This document shows positions 1 through 6,862 of a stretch of 7,463 bases of DNA, piece by piece (the stretch's first letter is position 1; each line of letters begins with the position of its first letter). The position numbers were made by a program, and so were the translations under genes. This stretch comes from Candidatus Bathyarchaeota archaeon (GTDB lineage Archaea; Thermoproteota; Bathyarchaeia; 40CM-2-53-6): positions 1 through 7,463 of the forward strand of contig VBBA01000030.1 in the NCBI GenBank assembly GCA_005888675.1, read 5' to 3'. The notes beneath the pieces were generated by a model. The model saw only the letters and a program-made list of their open reading frames with translations. It did no database searches and was not told the DNA's origin.

Positions 1-1761
1 GACCCCTCCAAGATCGTGATCGAAGCAACCTGGGGCCTCGGAGAGGCCCTGGTCGGTGGGCATGTTCGACCCGACCGATATATCGTCGATAAAGGAACAA
101 TGCAGATCGTCCATCGGGACATTGTTCGAAAAACTATCGAACAGGTGCCCAACTACGAGACCGGATTAACGATGAAGCATGACGTTCCTAGGGAACGTCA
201 AAGCATCCCATGCCTGAATGACGACATGATCATGGAGCTCGCGCAGGTTGCGCAGGAGATTGAAGATCATTATCAAAAACCTCAAGACATTGAGTTTGCC
301 GTGGAGGAAGGAAAGGAAGGGCTCGAACAGGTCTACATCGTGCAGGCGCGACCAGAGACCTTCTGGAGCAGGATGAAAGCGCCTTCACAAGCCACCCAGC
401 AGCTAGCCGGGAAGACGGTCGCTGCGCAAGGATTGCCCGCCAGCCCAGGACTCCATGCTGGAAAGGCCAAGATCGTTCTGAACCTCCAAGAAGCAGGGCG
501 GTTGATGCGAGAGAAGGACATCCTCGTCACACGGATGACGAACCCTGACTGGGTTCCATACATGAAGATAGCAGGAGCAATCGTAACGGATGATGGAGGG
601 ACCACGTGCCATGCGGCGATCGTGTCTCGCGAGATGGGCGTACCGTGCATCGTCGGAACACGTAACGGGACCAAGGTTCTGCAAAACGGAGCGGAATATA
701 CCGTGGATGCTAAGACTGGGGTCATCTATCATGGATTAGTCGAAGAGATTCTCAAACCCACAATTACGACCGCTCCGACAATTCCACAGATAATCCCCGT
801 CACATCAACCAAGGTCTACGTCAATTTGTCCTTGCCGGAATTGGCCGACAAAGTGGCCAGGGAGACGCAGGCCGATGGTGTCGGTCTATTGAGGGCCGAG
901 CATATGATGCTGACCGTTGGAAAGCATCCTAGATTATTGATCGAGGAGGGCGGCGGTGAGAAGATGGTGGACGCGTTCGCCGAGGGCGTCCGCAAGGTAG
1001 CAACACCATTCATGCCTAGGCCTGTGATCTATCGTTGTTTGGACTTCAAACCTGACGAGTTCCTGGGGCTGCCGGGAGGCGAGAAGTATGAGAGGGATGC
1101 CGGCCACGTTGGACCTAATCCTCTTCTAGGCTACAGGGGCTGTTTCCGATACGTCAAAGAACCGGATATCTTCCGATTGGAATGCAGGGCAATTCGGAAG
1201 GTAAGGGAACAGTTCAAGCTCACCAATGTTCACGTAATGCTCCCCTTCGTCCGAACCATCGAAGAGTTTCGGAACGCGAAACACATCATGGAAGAAGAAG
1301 GATTGAAGCGCGGCCCGGACTTCAAACTCTGGATAATGGTCGAAGTCCCTGCGACTGTCTTCCTCATCGATCGCTTCCTCGAAGAAGGCATCGACGGGAT
1401 TTCCTTTGGCACGAACGACTTGACAATGCTAATCCTCGGCATCGATCGGGACGATGCTTCGATACAGGAGATCTACGACGAGCGAAACCTCGCTGTGCTA
1501 CGAGCGATGAGCCACGTCATTAGAACGTGTACGCAGAAGGGAGTTACCACGTCAATCTGTGGACAAGCACCATCGAACTATCCCGAGGTTGTCGAGTTCC
1601 TAGTCAGAGAAGGAGCAGTCAGCATGAGCGTCAACCCAGACAAGGTCATAGAGACAAAACAATTAGTCGCTGGGATCGAACAGAAACTGATCCTCCAGGC
1701 AATGAGAGAGTCCCTGCAGCAGAAAGGCAACCCAATCTTCCAGCCTGAATGGAAAAAGTAA
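1..1761 (+). CDS. ppsA: Phosphoenolpyruvate synthase (pyruvate, water dikinase), N-terminus cut by window edge
   Basis: Converts pyruvate, ATP and water to phosphoenolpyruvate, AMP and phosphate, the cytoplasmic entry step of gluconeogenesis. The frame is open from base 1, so the gene starts outside the window; 586 codons remain of a family usually about 750-800 residues. Numbering from the first codon, residues 1-120 are the end of the ATP-binding domain (WGLGEALVGG, closing with QARPET at 115-120). The swivelling phosphohistidine domain follows, with TCHAAI carrying catalytic His204 (codon 610-612). The pyruvate/PEP-binding barrel runs from about 265 to the end: RAE at 298-300, Arg345, LPGG, Arg379 in GYRG, EVPA with Glu448, GTNDL with Asn472 and Asp473, and CGQAP with catalytic Cys520 (codon 1558-1560). 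All expected catalytic residues present in this part are intact and there is no intein or frameshift. The stop is TAA at 1759-1761. Pyruvate phosphate dikinase is less likely because the motif wording matches water dikinases. Confidence 0.96.
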   Translation, partial: DPSKIVIEATWGLGEALVGGHVRPDRYIVDKGTMQIVHRDIVRKTIEQVPNYETGLTMKHDVPRERQSIPCLNDDMIMELAQVAQEIEDHYQKPQDIEFAVEEGKEGLEQVYIVQARPETFWSRMKAPSQATQQLAGKTVAAQGLPASPGLHAGKAKIVLNLQEAGRLMREKDILVTRMTNPDWVPYMKIAGAIVTDDGGTTCHAAIVSREMGVPCIVGTRNGTKVLQNGAEYTVDAKTGVIYHGLVEEILKPTITTAPTIPQIIPVTSTKVYVNLSLPELADKVARETQADGVGLLRAEHMMLTVGKHPRLLIEEGGGEKMVDAFAEGVRKVATPFMPRPVIYRCLDFKPDEFLGLPGGEKYERDAGHVGPNPLLGYRGCFRYVKEPDIFRLECRAIRKVREQFKLTNVHVMLPFVRTIEEFRNAKHIMEEEGLKRGPDFKLWIMVEVPATVFLIDRFLEEGIDGISFGTNDLTMLILGIDRDDASIQEIYDERNLAVLRAMSHVIRTCTQKGVTTSICGQAPSNYPEVVEFLVREGAVSMSVNPDKVIETKQLVAGIEQKLILQAMRESLQQKGNPIFQPEWKK

Positions 1762-1764
1762 TTC

Positions 1765-1783
1765 GTCCTAGTCGCAGAAGGAC
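1765..1783 (+). terminator. Weak hairpin just after ppsA, possible 3'-end signal
   Basis: GTCCT at 1765-1769 can pair with AGGAC at 1779-1783 across a 9-base loop, starting four bases after the ppsA stop. There is no T-run behind it, and archaeal termination usually depends on T-rich tracts, so the role is doubtful. The rest of the 139-base convergent gap to the next gene (1762-1900) holds no further gene that I can see. Confidence 0.2.
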
Positions 1784-1900
1784 AGCACATCTAATCTTCA
1801 GGTTTCCCCGAGGCAGAACAAGCCGGTTAACGCATTGAGACCTCAGGGAAGTCTGGGTAATCAGCTGGACCCGTATCAGAAATAGCCTAGATAACGGAGT

Positions 1901-2158
1901 TTATCCTCGGATCCGAGTAACGGTCGGCTCGAAGACCGAACCATTCGTTGTCACCCGAGCCCGGGTCAAGCCATTGCCGTTGCTGGAGCGAGGGGTTGAC
2001 TGTGTTTTTACACTAATGTTTTGCTTGACCCAGTCCGGTATGATAACTGCACGGATCAATTCTTGGATTGAGATGCCTCGTTCCTCTGCCTCACTTACTA
2101 GGAGTTTGAAACTCTCGTCGCGAAGAGAAAGCATGAACTTTGCCATTTGCACGCCCAT
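1901..2158 (-). CDS. Small ribbon-helix-helix (CopG/Arc-like) protein, putative DNA-binding regulator
   Basis: This 85-residue protein has the layout of a ribbon-helix-helix domain: a short strand (AKFMLSL, residues 6-12), a first helix over about 14-26, a GIS turn at 28-30 and a second helix over about 31-40, followed by AVIIPDWV. Such domains dimerise and insert the strand pair into the DNA major groove. The remaining 37 residues are rich in Ser, Thr, Asn and Arg and look disordered. The furthest start is ATG at 2156-2158; a second ATG at 2144-2146 (MAKFM...) would fit the family equally well and neither has a Shine-Dalgarno motif. The gene converges on ppsA and diverges from the PAC2 gene. 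The target and the regulated genes are not visible; autoregulation from the divergent gap is only an inference. I am fairly sure of the fold and unsure of the function. Confidence 0.75.
   Translation of the reverse strand: MGVQMAKFMLSLRDESFKLLVSEAEERGISIQELIRAVIIPDWVKQNISVKTQSTPRSSNGNGLTRARVTTNGSVFEPTVTRIRG
1906..1917. repeat. Perfect 12-base palindrome at the end of the ribbon-helix-helix gene
   Basis: CTCGGATCCGAG is fully self-complementary and lies within the last codons before the stop of the minus-strand gene. It could form a very small hairpin at the mRNA 3' end, or be chance within coding sequence. No T-tract is adjacent. Confidence 0.35.
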
Positions 2159-2199
2159 TTAGAAGCCCGCCTGCGGTAGACAAGTGTATCACTCTCCCA

Positions 2200-2207
2200 T
2201 AATTTAA
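2200..2207 (-). promoter_or_regulatory. TATA-like box for the ribbon-helix-helix gene
   Basis: On the minus strand the sequence TTAAATTA sits about 45 bases upstream of the ATG at 2158. With the usual archaeal spacing of about 25-27 bases to the transcription start, the start would be near 2177 and the leader about 20 bases. CTCC and GGAG flank the AT-rich core as a short inverted repeat. The call rests on composition and spacing only. Confidence 0.35.
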
Positions 2208-2260
2208 GGAGCTAGGTTAAGGGTCCAAAATCCCATTCAAGAATACATCCCATTTCCTTC

Positions 2261-2272
2261 ATAATTGAAATT
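2261..2272 (+). promoter_or_regulatory. Possible TATA-like element for the PAC2-methyltransferase pair
   Basis: The AT-rich stretch ATAATTGAAATT lies about 13-24 bases upstream of the ATG at 2285. If it is a TATA element, transcription would start at or just after 2285, giving a leaderless mRNA for that start codon or a leader of about 70 bases for the alternative start at 2357. The match is weak. Confidence 0.25.
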
Positions 2273-2284
2273 GTAAAAACCAGA

Positions 2285-3109
2285 ATGTCTATCAAGACGC
2301 CCCTTCGTTCTCATTCATTAGTCACTAAACAGAGCTGGAGATTGAAAAGTCCCAACATGCAAGAATCGATAGACCTTCATCTTACCGAAACGCCCCAGCT
2401 GAGGAACCCAATCATGATCGTGGGCCTTCCAGACAGTGGAAGGGTTGCAAAAATCGTTCTTGACCATTTGATCAAGACCCTAAAGGCGGTAAAGATCGGC
2501 TATCTATACTCCGAGTATCTCCCGCCCAGGCTGCTGATGACACCTGATGGTCAAGTAGACTTGATGAAGCATGAGATCTACTACTGGGTCAATAAGGAAT
2601 CGCAAGTAGATCTTCTCCTCTATACTGGTGACGCTCAACCGATACTTCCTGAAGGAGCCTTTCGACTTTCTGAGGCGGTAATCGACCTTGCCCAGAAATT
2701 CGGAGTAAACCTCATAGTGACTGTAGGCGCATTCATCACAGGACGTATGGTCGACAAGCCCAACGTCTACGGTGCTGCAAGCGAGACAGCGCTCGTTAAC
2801 GAGCTTAAGGAGCTCGACGTAAAAATCATCGATAGTGGTGCGGTGACATGGATGAACGGACTAATACCGGGATTAGCAAAAGTCCGGAATATGAAGGGAC
2901 TATTCCTCTCAGGCGAAACATCCGGCTTCATGGTCGACCCACGAGCTGCAATCATCATACTCCGTGTCCTGACAAGGAAGCTGGGACTCGATCTAGACAT
3001 GTCCGAACTGGAGAAGCAAGCAGGCGACGTAGATATTGCCCTCAAAAAAGCCGCGGCCGGAGAACGCTTCGGGGCGGATCAGAGTAACAAATCTGAATAC
3101 ATAGGATAA
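2285..3109 (+). CDS. PAC2-family protein (proteasome assembly chaperone homologue)
   Basis: The 274-residue protein belongs to the PAC2 family (older COG labels of ATP-grasp-like are misleading). Archaeal members such as PbaA/PbaB assist or resemble proteasome-assembly chaperones; they are cytoplasmic and not ATP-driven. Family features include NPIMIVGLPDSGRVAK near residues 40-55, a conserved GAFITGRM segment, ETALVNELK, the GLIPGL turn, and a C-terminal SGETSGFMVDPRAA followed by the helical end. The ATG at 2285 gives a 24-residue N-terminal extension rich in Lys, Arg and Ser that is unlike the family; the ATG at 2357 (MQESID...) is the likelier true start on homology, though neither has a well-spaced Shine-Dalgarno. 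The last residues are E-Y-I-G, so the HbYX tail (hydrophobic-Tyr-any residue) that docks known chaperones on the proteasome ring is absent. The methyltransferase gene follows after 29 bases. Confidence 0.88.
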   Translation: MSIKTPLRSHSLVTKQSWRLKSPNMQESIDLHLTETPQLRNPIMIVGLPDSGRVAKIVLDHLIKTLKAVKIGYLYSEYLPPRLLMTPDGQVDLMKHEIYYWVNKESQVDLLLYTGDAQPILPEGAFRLSEAVIDLAQKFGVNLIVTVGAFITGRMVDKPNVYGAASETALVNELKELDVKIIDSGAVTWMNGLIPGLAKVRNMKGLFLSGETSGFMVDPRAAIIILRVLTRKLGLDLDMSELEKQAGDVDIALKKAAAGERFGADQSNKSEYIG

Positions 3110-3138
3110 ATCTCTCCTCCTCTTACCAGCCGGTAACA

Positions 3139-3963
3139 TTGCCAGATTCTCAAGTAGTGATCGGCGACAGTCGCCGAATGACTGAGCTGGCTGACGAATC
3201 GGTCCATTTGGTCGTTACATCGCCACCATATCCAATGATATCTATCTGGGACGAGACTTTTCGCCTTGCCTCCGCCACGACCTATGAACAAATGCACGAT
3301 TACCTAGGCAGAGTATGGAAGGAAGTTGGAAGAGTTCTTGTGCCAGGTGGAATCGCTTGCGTCAACATCGGAGACGCGACCAGAACCGTCGACGGAGTCT
3401 TCCGAGTATTCCCCAACCATTCTCGTATCATCGAAGCTTTCGAGAAGGAAGATTTTCTTACACTTCCATACATTCTTTGGAAGAAACCGACTAGCAAGCC
3501 CTCGTACAAGGGCAAGGGAGCGTTCCTAGGCTCAGGTTTCCTTCCGCCTAACGCATACGTCACGCTGGATATGGAATACATACTCATATTCCGAAAGGGC
3601 AACCCGAGAAGGTTTCCGCCAAAAGACCCCGACCGATACAAGAGCAAGTTCACGAAGGCTGAAAGAGACGAGTGGTTTTCACAGGTCTGGAGTGTGACTG
3701 GAGTCCGACAGACAACGAACGGATACCAGCGAAGAACCGCAGCGTTCCCAGAACAAATACCCTACAGATTGATCAGAATGTTCTCTATAATCGGAGACAC
3801 AGTTCTAGATCCTTTCCTAGGCACGGGGACCACTGCCAAAGTAGCTTTAGAACTTGACCGGAGGTTTATCGGTTATGAGCAAGAAGGCGAGTTAGCGAAC
3901 GTTATACGACTAAAACTAGGCCGATCGGCAGACCAAGTAGTCTTCTTGAAGCAAGCCAGTTAG
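3139..3963 (+). CDS. Beta-class DNA methyltransferase (SPPY type, probable N4-cytosine)
   Basis: A 274-residue S-adenosylmethionine-dependent DNA methyltransferase of the N6_N4_Mtase family. The catalytic motif IV, TSPPYPM, is near the N-terminus (SPPY at 28-31), and the cofactor-binding motif I, DPFLGTGTT (224-232), is near the C-terminus. This order defines the beta class. The segment FPEQIPYRLIRMFS before motif I matches the usual motif X region, and FIGYEQ after it matches motif II. SPPY favours N4-cytosine methylation, although some adenine enzymes share it. From memory, SPPYPM followed by an I-x-x-W-D-E segment resembles archaeal CTAG methylases, so CTAG is a guess at the target. The start is TTG at 3139; the next in-frame candidate (GTG, residue 7) would remove the strand before GDS. 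No endonuclease gene is adjacent, so it looks solitary. It may be co-transcribed with the PAC2 gene. Confidence 0.93.
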   Translation: MPDSQVVIGDSRRMTELADESVHLVVTSPPYPMISIWDETFRLASATTYEQMHDYLGRVWKEVGRVLVPGGIACVNIGDATRTVDGVFRVFPNHSRIIEAFEKEDFLTLPYILWKKPTSKPSYKGKGAFLGSGFLPPNAYVTLDMEYILIFRKGNPRRFPPKDPDRYKSKFTKAERDEWFSQVWSVTGVRQTTNGYQRRTAAFPEQIPYRLIRMFSIIGDTVLDPFLGTGTTAKVALELDRRFIGYEQEGELANVIRLKLGRSADQVVFLKQAS

Positions 3964-3979
3964 CTGGCAATCGGTTGAA

Positions 3980-3994
3980 CCGGGCCGAACCCGG
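3980..3994. terminator. GC-rich hairpin in the convergent gap
   Basis: CCGGG at 3980-3984 pairs perfectly with CCCGG at 3990-3994 over a 5-base loop. It lies in the 66-base space between the ends of the methyltransferase (+) and HAD (-) genes, where a bidirectional stop signal would be useful. There is no T-run on either side, so its action as a terminator is uncertain. Confidence 0.35.
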
Positions 3995-4029
3995 AAGAAG
4001 CAAAAGCGCGATTCTGGTATCTGGGAAAA

Positions 4030-4755
4030 CTACCCATCTAAGCCCTTGAATATTCTGAGAAGTTGGCTGAGAGAGTTTATGACGAGTGTTGGACGGTCAG
4101 CTTTCAACCCGTGCCGTTTGACAAGGATAGTTTGCATACCCACTGCTTTAGCGCCCTTAACATCAACTTTCGGATTATCGCCTACATAGACGCACTTCTT
4201 GGGGGATAGTCTCAATCTCTTCGCGACGAATGTGAAAGGCATCTTGCTTGGCTTGATCTTGGGCGTGTCTTCTCCTGCAACAACAACTGTCTCGAACAGG
4301 TCATAGAATGCAAGTGCTTTGACTCTCTTCCTCTTCATCCCGGGTGTCCCATCTGTATCGGTGACTAGTGCCAGTCGGTAACCTCGTTTTCTCAGAGTTC
4401 GCAGAGTGTTCTCAGCATCGGGGTAAGGAGGGCTTGCGGCAATGTACGTTCTCCAATAGAGCATGGTTACCTCGTGAACCCATTTGCCGCTCAGGTGGGA
4501 CAGTCCCAGCTTTCGCAAGAGAATGATCCACCACTCGTCCCGGTCATAGAGACCCTGACTCTCGAATGATTTTGCTATTGAACGCAAGGTACCATAGATT
4601 TTCGCTCCGCTTATGGAGTGGCCTTGCCGTTTGAAATATTGTGTAAGAAAGTTGGCAGCCTTACTCAGCGCCTTATCAAATCCCAAAGAGGATTTGATAA
4701 GGGTCCGGTCAAGATCGAAGATTATTGCTCGAACATCTTCCTTTCGAATAGCCAA
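4030..4755 (-). CDS. HAD-superfamily hydrolase (probable small-molecule phosphatase)
   Basis: All four haloacid-dehalogenase motifs are present in this 241-residue protein. Motif I is FDLDRTL with nucleophile Asp14 and acid Asp16; Arg replaces the common Gly of DxDGT. Motif II is LVTDTDG with Thr132, motif III is Lys168 in KIKPSKMPF, and motif IV is VGDNPKVD with Asp193 and Asp198 for magnesium. A helical insertion between motifs I and II (about residues 25-110) is a C1-type cap, as in phosphoglycolate phosphatase-like members, so a soluble phosphorylated metabolite is the likely substrate; which one cannot be read from the sequence. The start is TTG at 4755, the only usable start before motif I, with AAGGA about ten bases upstream. 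It begins 14 bases after the C-N hydrolase and is the last gene of the presumed operon, so its substrate may relate to coenzyme A metabolism. Confidence 0.92.
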   Translation of the reverse strand: MAIRKEDVRAIIFDLDRTLIKSSLGFDKALSKAANFLTQYFKRQGHSISGAKIYGTLRSIAKSFESQGLYDRDEWWIILLRKLGLSHLSGKWVHEVTMLYWRTYIAASPPYPDAENTLRTLRKRGYRLALVTDTDGTPGMKRKRVKALAFYDLFETVVVAGEDTPKIKPSKMPFTFVAKRLRLSPKKCVYVGDNPKVDVKGAKAVGMQTILVKRHGLKADRPTLVINSLSQLLRIFKGLDG

Positions 4756-4769
4756 AGTCGGCAGATTCC

Positions 4770-5555
4770 TTACGATAGGTTCCCGTACGCTCTTGGTTGC
4801 CTGTCGGAGAATCTCTCTCTTCTCAGCCGTCTATGATAGGCTAGATCCAAATCCTGGAAAACTAGGCCGGTTCTTTGTCCGTTGTGTAATGTGCTGGCGC
4901 GAGAGTACGAGATCTTTGTCTTCGGGTCTTCATGTAGATCAACAATTACACTAGCACCTGGGAACCATGGCGGAGAATACACGTTGGGAGCAACGATGGG
5001 AATTCTATTCTCCAGTGATCTAACTGTAACGTATTGATGCCATGGCTCAATGCCGTACTTGACTATTCTTGAGGGGCAGAATAGCAGATCAGCGCCTTGA
5101 AGTGCAAGAGACCGGGATGATTCTGGAAAGTCTATGTCATAGCACACTAGGATTCCAAGCTTGTATCCGTTCACCTGGAACATCCTGTGTGATTTTCCCG
5201 GTTTTGCGATTTTTTTCTCGCGGCGGAACAGATGGACTTTGAACTGGCGGCCCTTCAATTCTCCATCCCTGCCTATCAGGGGGCTGCTGAGATAGAGCCG
5301 GCCGTCAATCCGTTCGTAGAATGCGCCGCCGACGATCAGAACGCCGTACTCTTCCGCTAATGATTGGAGTGCTGGCAGTGGGTCCATTTTCGCTGGAATG
5401 TTCTTCTCAGGCAGCCAATGCTCAGGGAAACAAATTACATCCGCTTCTTTCTCAGCCGCGCTCTTGCCGAGTCTCAAAGCTTCGAAGATAGTATCCTTGA
5501 CAGAGTCCCGGCTGGGTCTCAATTGTACGCCGGCTGCATTAATTGTCTTAGGCAC
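4770..5555 (-). CDS. Carbon-nitrogen hydrolase, nitrilase superfamily (amidase-like)
   Basis: This 261-residue enzyme carries the nitrilase-superfamily catalytic triad: Glu45 in CFPEHWLPEK, Lys106 in GRQFKVHLF and Cys138 in GILVCYDIDFPE. It should hydrolyse an amide, carbamoyl or nitrile C-N bond through a thioester on the cysteine. Length and order of motifs are normal for the superfamily, and the C-terminal DLDLAYHRRLRRERF segment is the usual closing strand and helix. Members include omega-amidases, deaminated-glutathione amidase, N-carbamoyl-beta-alanine amidohydrolase and the vanin-type pantetheine hydrolases; the sequence alone does not say which. The start is GTG at 5555, with GAGG about ten bases upstream. 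It follows coaBC after 22 bases and precedes the HAD gene by 14, so it is probably co-expressed with both. The CoA context makes a pantetheine- or beta-alanine-related substrate attractive, which is inference. Confidence 0.93.
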   Translation of the reverse strand: MPKTINAAGVQLRPSRDSVKDTIFEALRLGKSAAEKEADVICFPEHWLPEKNIPAKMDPLPALQSLAEEYGVLIVGGAFYERIDGRLYLSSPLIGRDGELKGRQFKVHLFRREKKIAKPGKSHRMFQVNGYKLGILVCYDIDFPESSRSLALQGADLLFCPSRIVKYGIEPWHQYVTVRSLENRIPIVAPNVYSPPWFPGASVIVDLHEDPKTKISYSRASTLHNGQRTGLVFQDLDLAYHRRLRRERFSDRQPRAYGNLS

Positions 5556-5577
5556 TCGATGAAAGCCTCGGATTCTG

Positions 5578-6828
5578 CTACCGTTTCAGCTTCTTGACAG
5601 CGATATCAACCAGTTGCCTTGCGACTTCTCGCTTGTCGGCCAGAGGGATGTGTACGACCTTCTTGGCCCCATCCACTACAAAGAGCTCGTTCGTGTCTGC
5701 CTGAAAGCCTACCCCATGCCGGTTCACATCATTCGCCGCAACAAGATCAGCATTCTTCTCGCCGATCGCAGTGAATGCTTGGTTGACCAATTCCTCGTCA
5801 GTGACACCGTGTTCCGTCTTGAAAGCGATCAGAAGGGTCTTCGGACTTGTCCGTCGCGCCTCTGCAATGATCTTTGGCGTCGACTGTAGTTCAACGTTAA
5901 GCTTATTGTGCTGTCTAGTTTTCACTTTCGACGGGAATGGCGAACTCAATCGGTAATCACTTGGAGCGGCGGCGGCGAACAGCATGTCATAATCCGCTTT
6001 CTTCAACTCGTTGACCGTGGCCTGAAGCATCTCCTCAGTGCTTTCAATCCTCACTGTTCGGATAGCACTTGGTGGCTCCGTTTGACTTGGGCCTAGGACC
6101 AAGGTTGTCTCTGCCCCCCTTGAAGCGACTTCCTCAGCAATCGCGATGCCCATCTTTCCTGAGCTCTTATTAGTGATGAGTCGGACAGGGTCGATGTGTT
6201 CTACTGTTGGACCTGCAGTGATGAGTACCTTGAGTCCTTCTAGATCCAGTTTGTGTCCGGACAATCGATCGATGACAGTTCTGAGAATCGTTTCTATGGG
6301 AGCAAGTTTCGCTTTACCCTCTGACAGTTCAGGCTCGACAAACCATACTCCAATGCCCTTGAGCCGTTCTATGTTCTCCTGAACAATGGGGTGATCGTAC
6401 ATTGGTTCGTGCATGGCAGGGGCTATGATGACTGGTATCTTTGAACCGATCGCGACAGTTGCTACGGTTGTAACCGGAGTGTCATCGATTCCACACGCTA
6501 TTTTTCCAATCGTGTTCGCAGTCGCAGGGGCGATGAGGACTAGGTCAACTCTATCGGGGGTGTTGCCTGCTAGCTCGATATGTTCTAGCTTCCCCGTGAG
6601 TTCACTGACTACCTTGTTGCCTGTCGCCCATTCCAAAAGCTCGATACCTACTATCTTCTCGGTGGCCGGCGTTACGACCGCGTACACCTCAGCTCCATGC
6701 CGCATCAACTCCCTTGCAATGTCCGGGCTCTTGTAAGCGGCGACACTGCTAGTGATGAGAAGCGCGATCTTCTTCGATGAAAGCTCTTGGCCTCCTGTCC
6801 CGATTATCTCCTTGGAGGGATGGCTCAA
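5578..6828 (-). CDS. coaBC: Bifunctional phosphopantothenoylcysteine decarboxylase / phosphopantothenate-cysteine ligase
   Basis: Makes 4'-phosphopantetheine from 4'-phosphopantothenate and cysteine in coenzyme A synthesis; the ligase activates with a nucleotide triphosphate and the decarboxylase uses FMN. The N-terminal CoaC flavoprotein domain covers about residues 18-190: SSVAAYKSPDIAREL, active-site His83 in LEHIEL, APATANTIGK and PAMHEPMY. The CoaB ligase domain runs from about 198 to the end: ITAGPTVEHIDPVR, NKSSGKMG, AAAPSDYR, the KVK lysines near 301-303, and DLVAANDV. The length of 416 is normal for the fusion. Two points differ from the bacterial pattern: His140 stands where PxMNxxMW has Asn, and the flap (EGKAKLAPIE) has no Cys. 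Both look like archaeal family variants. The start is TTG at 6828, supported by GGAG at 6836-6839 about seven bases upstream and by the lack of other starts before the domain. Confidence 0.96.
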   Translation of the reverse strand: MSHPSKEIIGTGGQELSSKKIALLITSSVAAYKSPDIARELMRHGAEVYAVVTPATEKIVGIELLEWATGNKVVSELTGKLEHIELAGNTPDRVDLVLIAPATANTIGKIACGIDDTPVTTVATVAIGSKIPVIIAPAMHEPMYDHPIVQENIERLKGIGVWFVEPELSEGKAKLAPIETILRTVIDRLSGHKLDLEGLKVLITAGPTVEHIDPVRLITNKSSGKMGIAIAEEVASRGAETTLVLGPSQTEPPSAIRTVRIESTEEMLQATVNELKKADYDMLFAAAAPSDYRLSSPFPSKVKTRQHNKLNVELQSTPKIIAEARRTSPKTLLIAFKTEHGVTDEELVNQAFTAIGEKNADLVAANDVNRHGVGFQADTNELFVVDGAKKVVHIPLADKREVARQLVDIAVKKLKR

Positions 6829-6862
6829 GGGTCTTCTCCGATGAACCTGCCGGCCGAGGCTA

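Noticed and set aside
333..732. Long minus-strand open frames opposite ppsA
   Set aside because: They lie entirely against strongly conserved ppsA catalytic sequence and give Cys/Arg/Ser-rich translations with no recognisable family.
1182..1523. A second plus-strand frame inside ppsA
   Set aside because: Its translation is Arg/His/Pro-rich, typical of a shifted frame, and the main frame here carries the intact PEP-binding motifs.
2285..3109. ATP-grasp enzyme annotation for the PAC2 gene
   Set aside because: That is an old label for the family; no ATP-grasp nucleotide-binding motifs are visible and the sequence follows the PAC2 pattern.
3139..4755. A restriction-modification or other defence system around the methyltransferase
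   Set aside because: Its neighbours are a PAC2 protein and a HAD phosphatase with all phosphatase motifs; nothing resembles a nuclease, ATPase or specificity subunit.
4613..4954. Plus-strand open frames across the HAD-hydrolase junction
   Set aside because: They run antisense to two genes with complete catalytic motifs and have no protein-like pattern.
6165..6240. Two GTGATGAG stretches resembling the C box of an archaeal C/D guide RNA
   Set aside because: They fall inside conserved coaBC coding sequence and no correctly spaced D and D' boxes accompany them.
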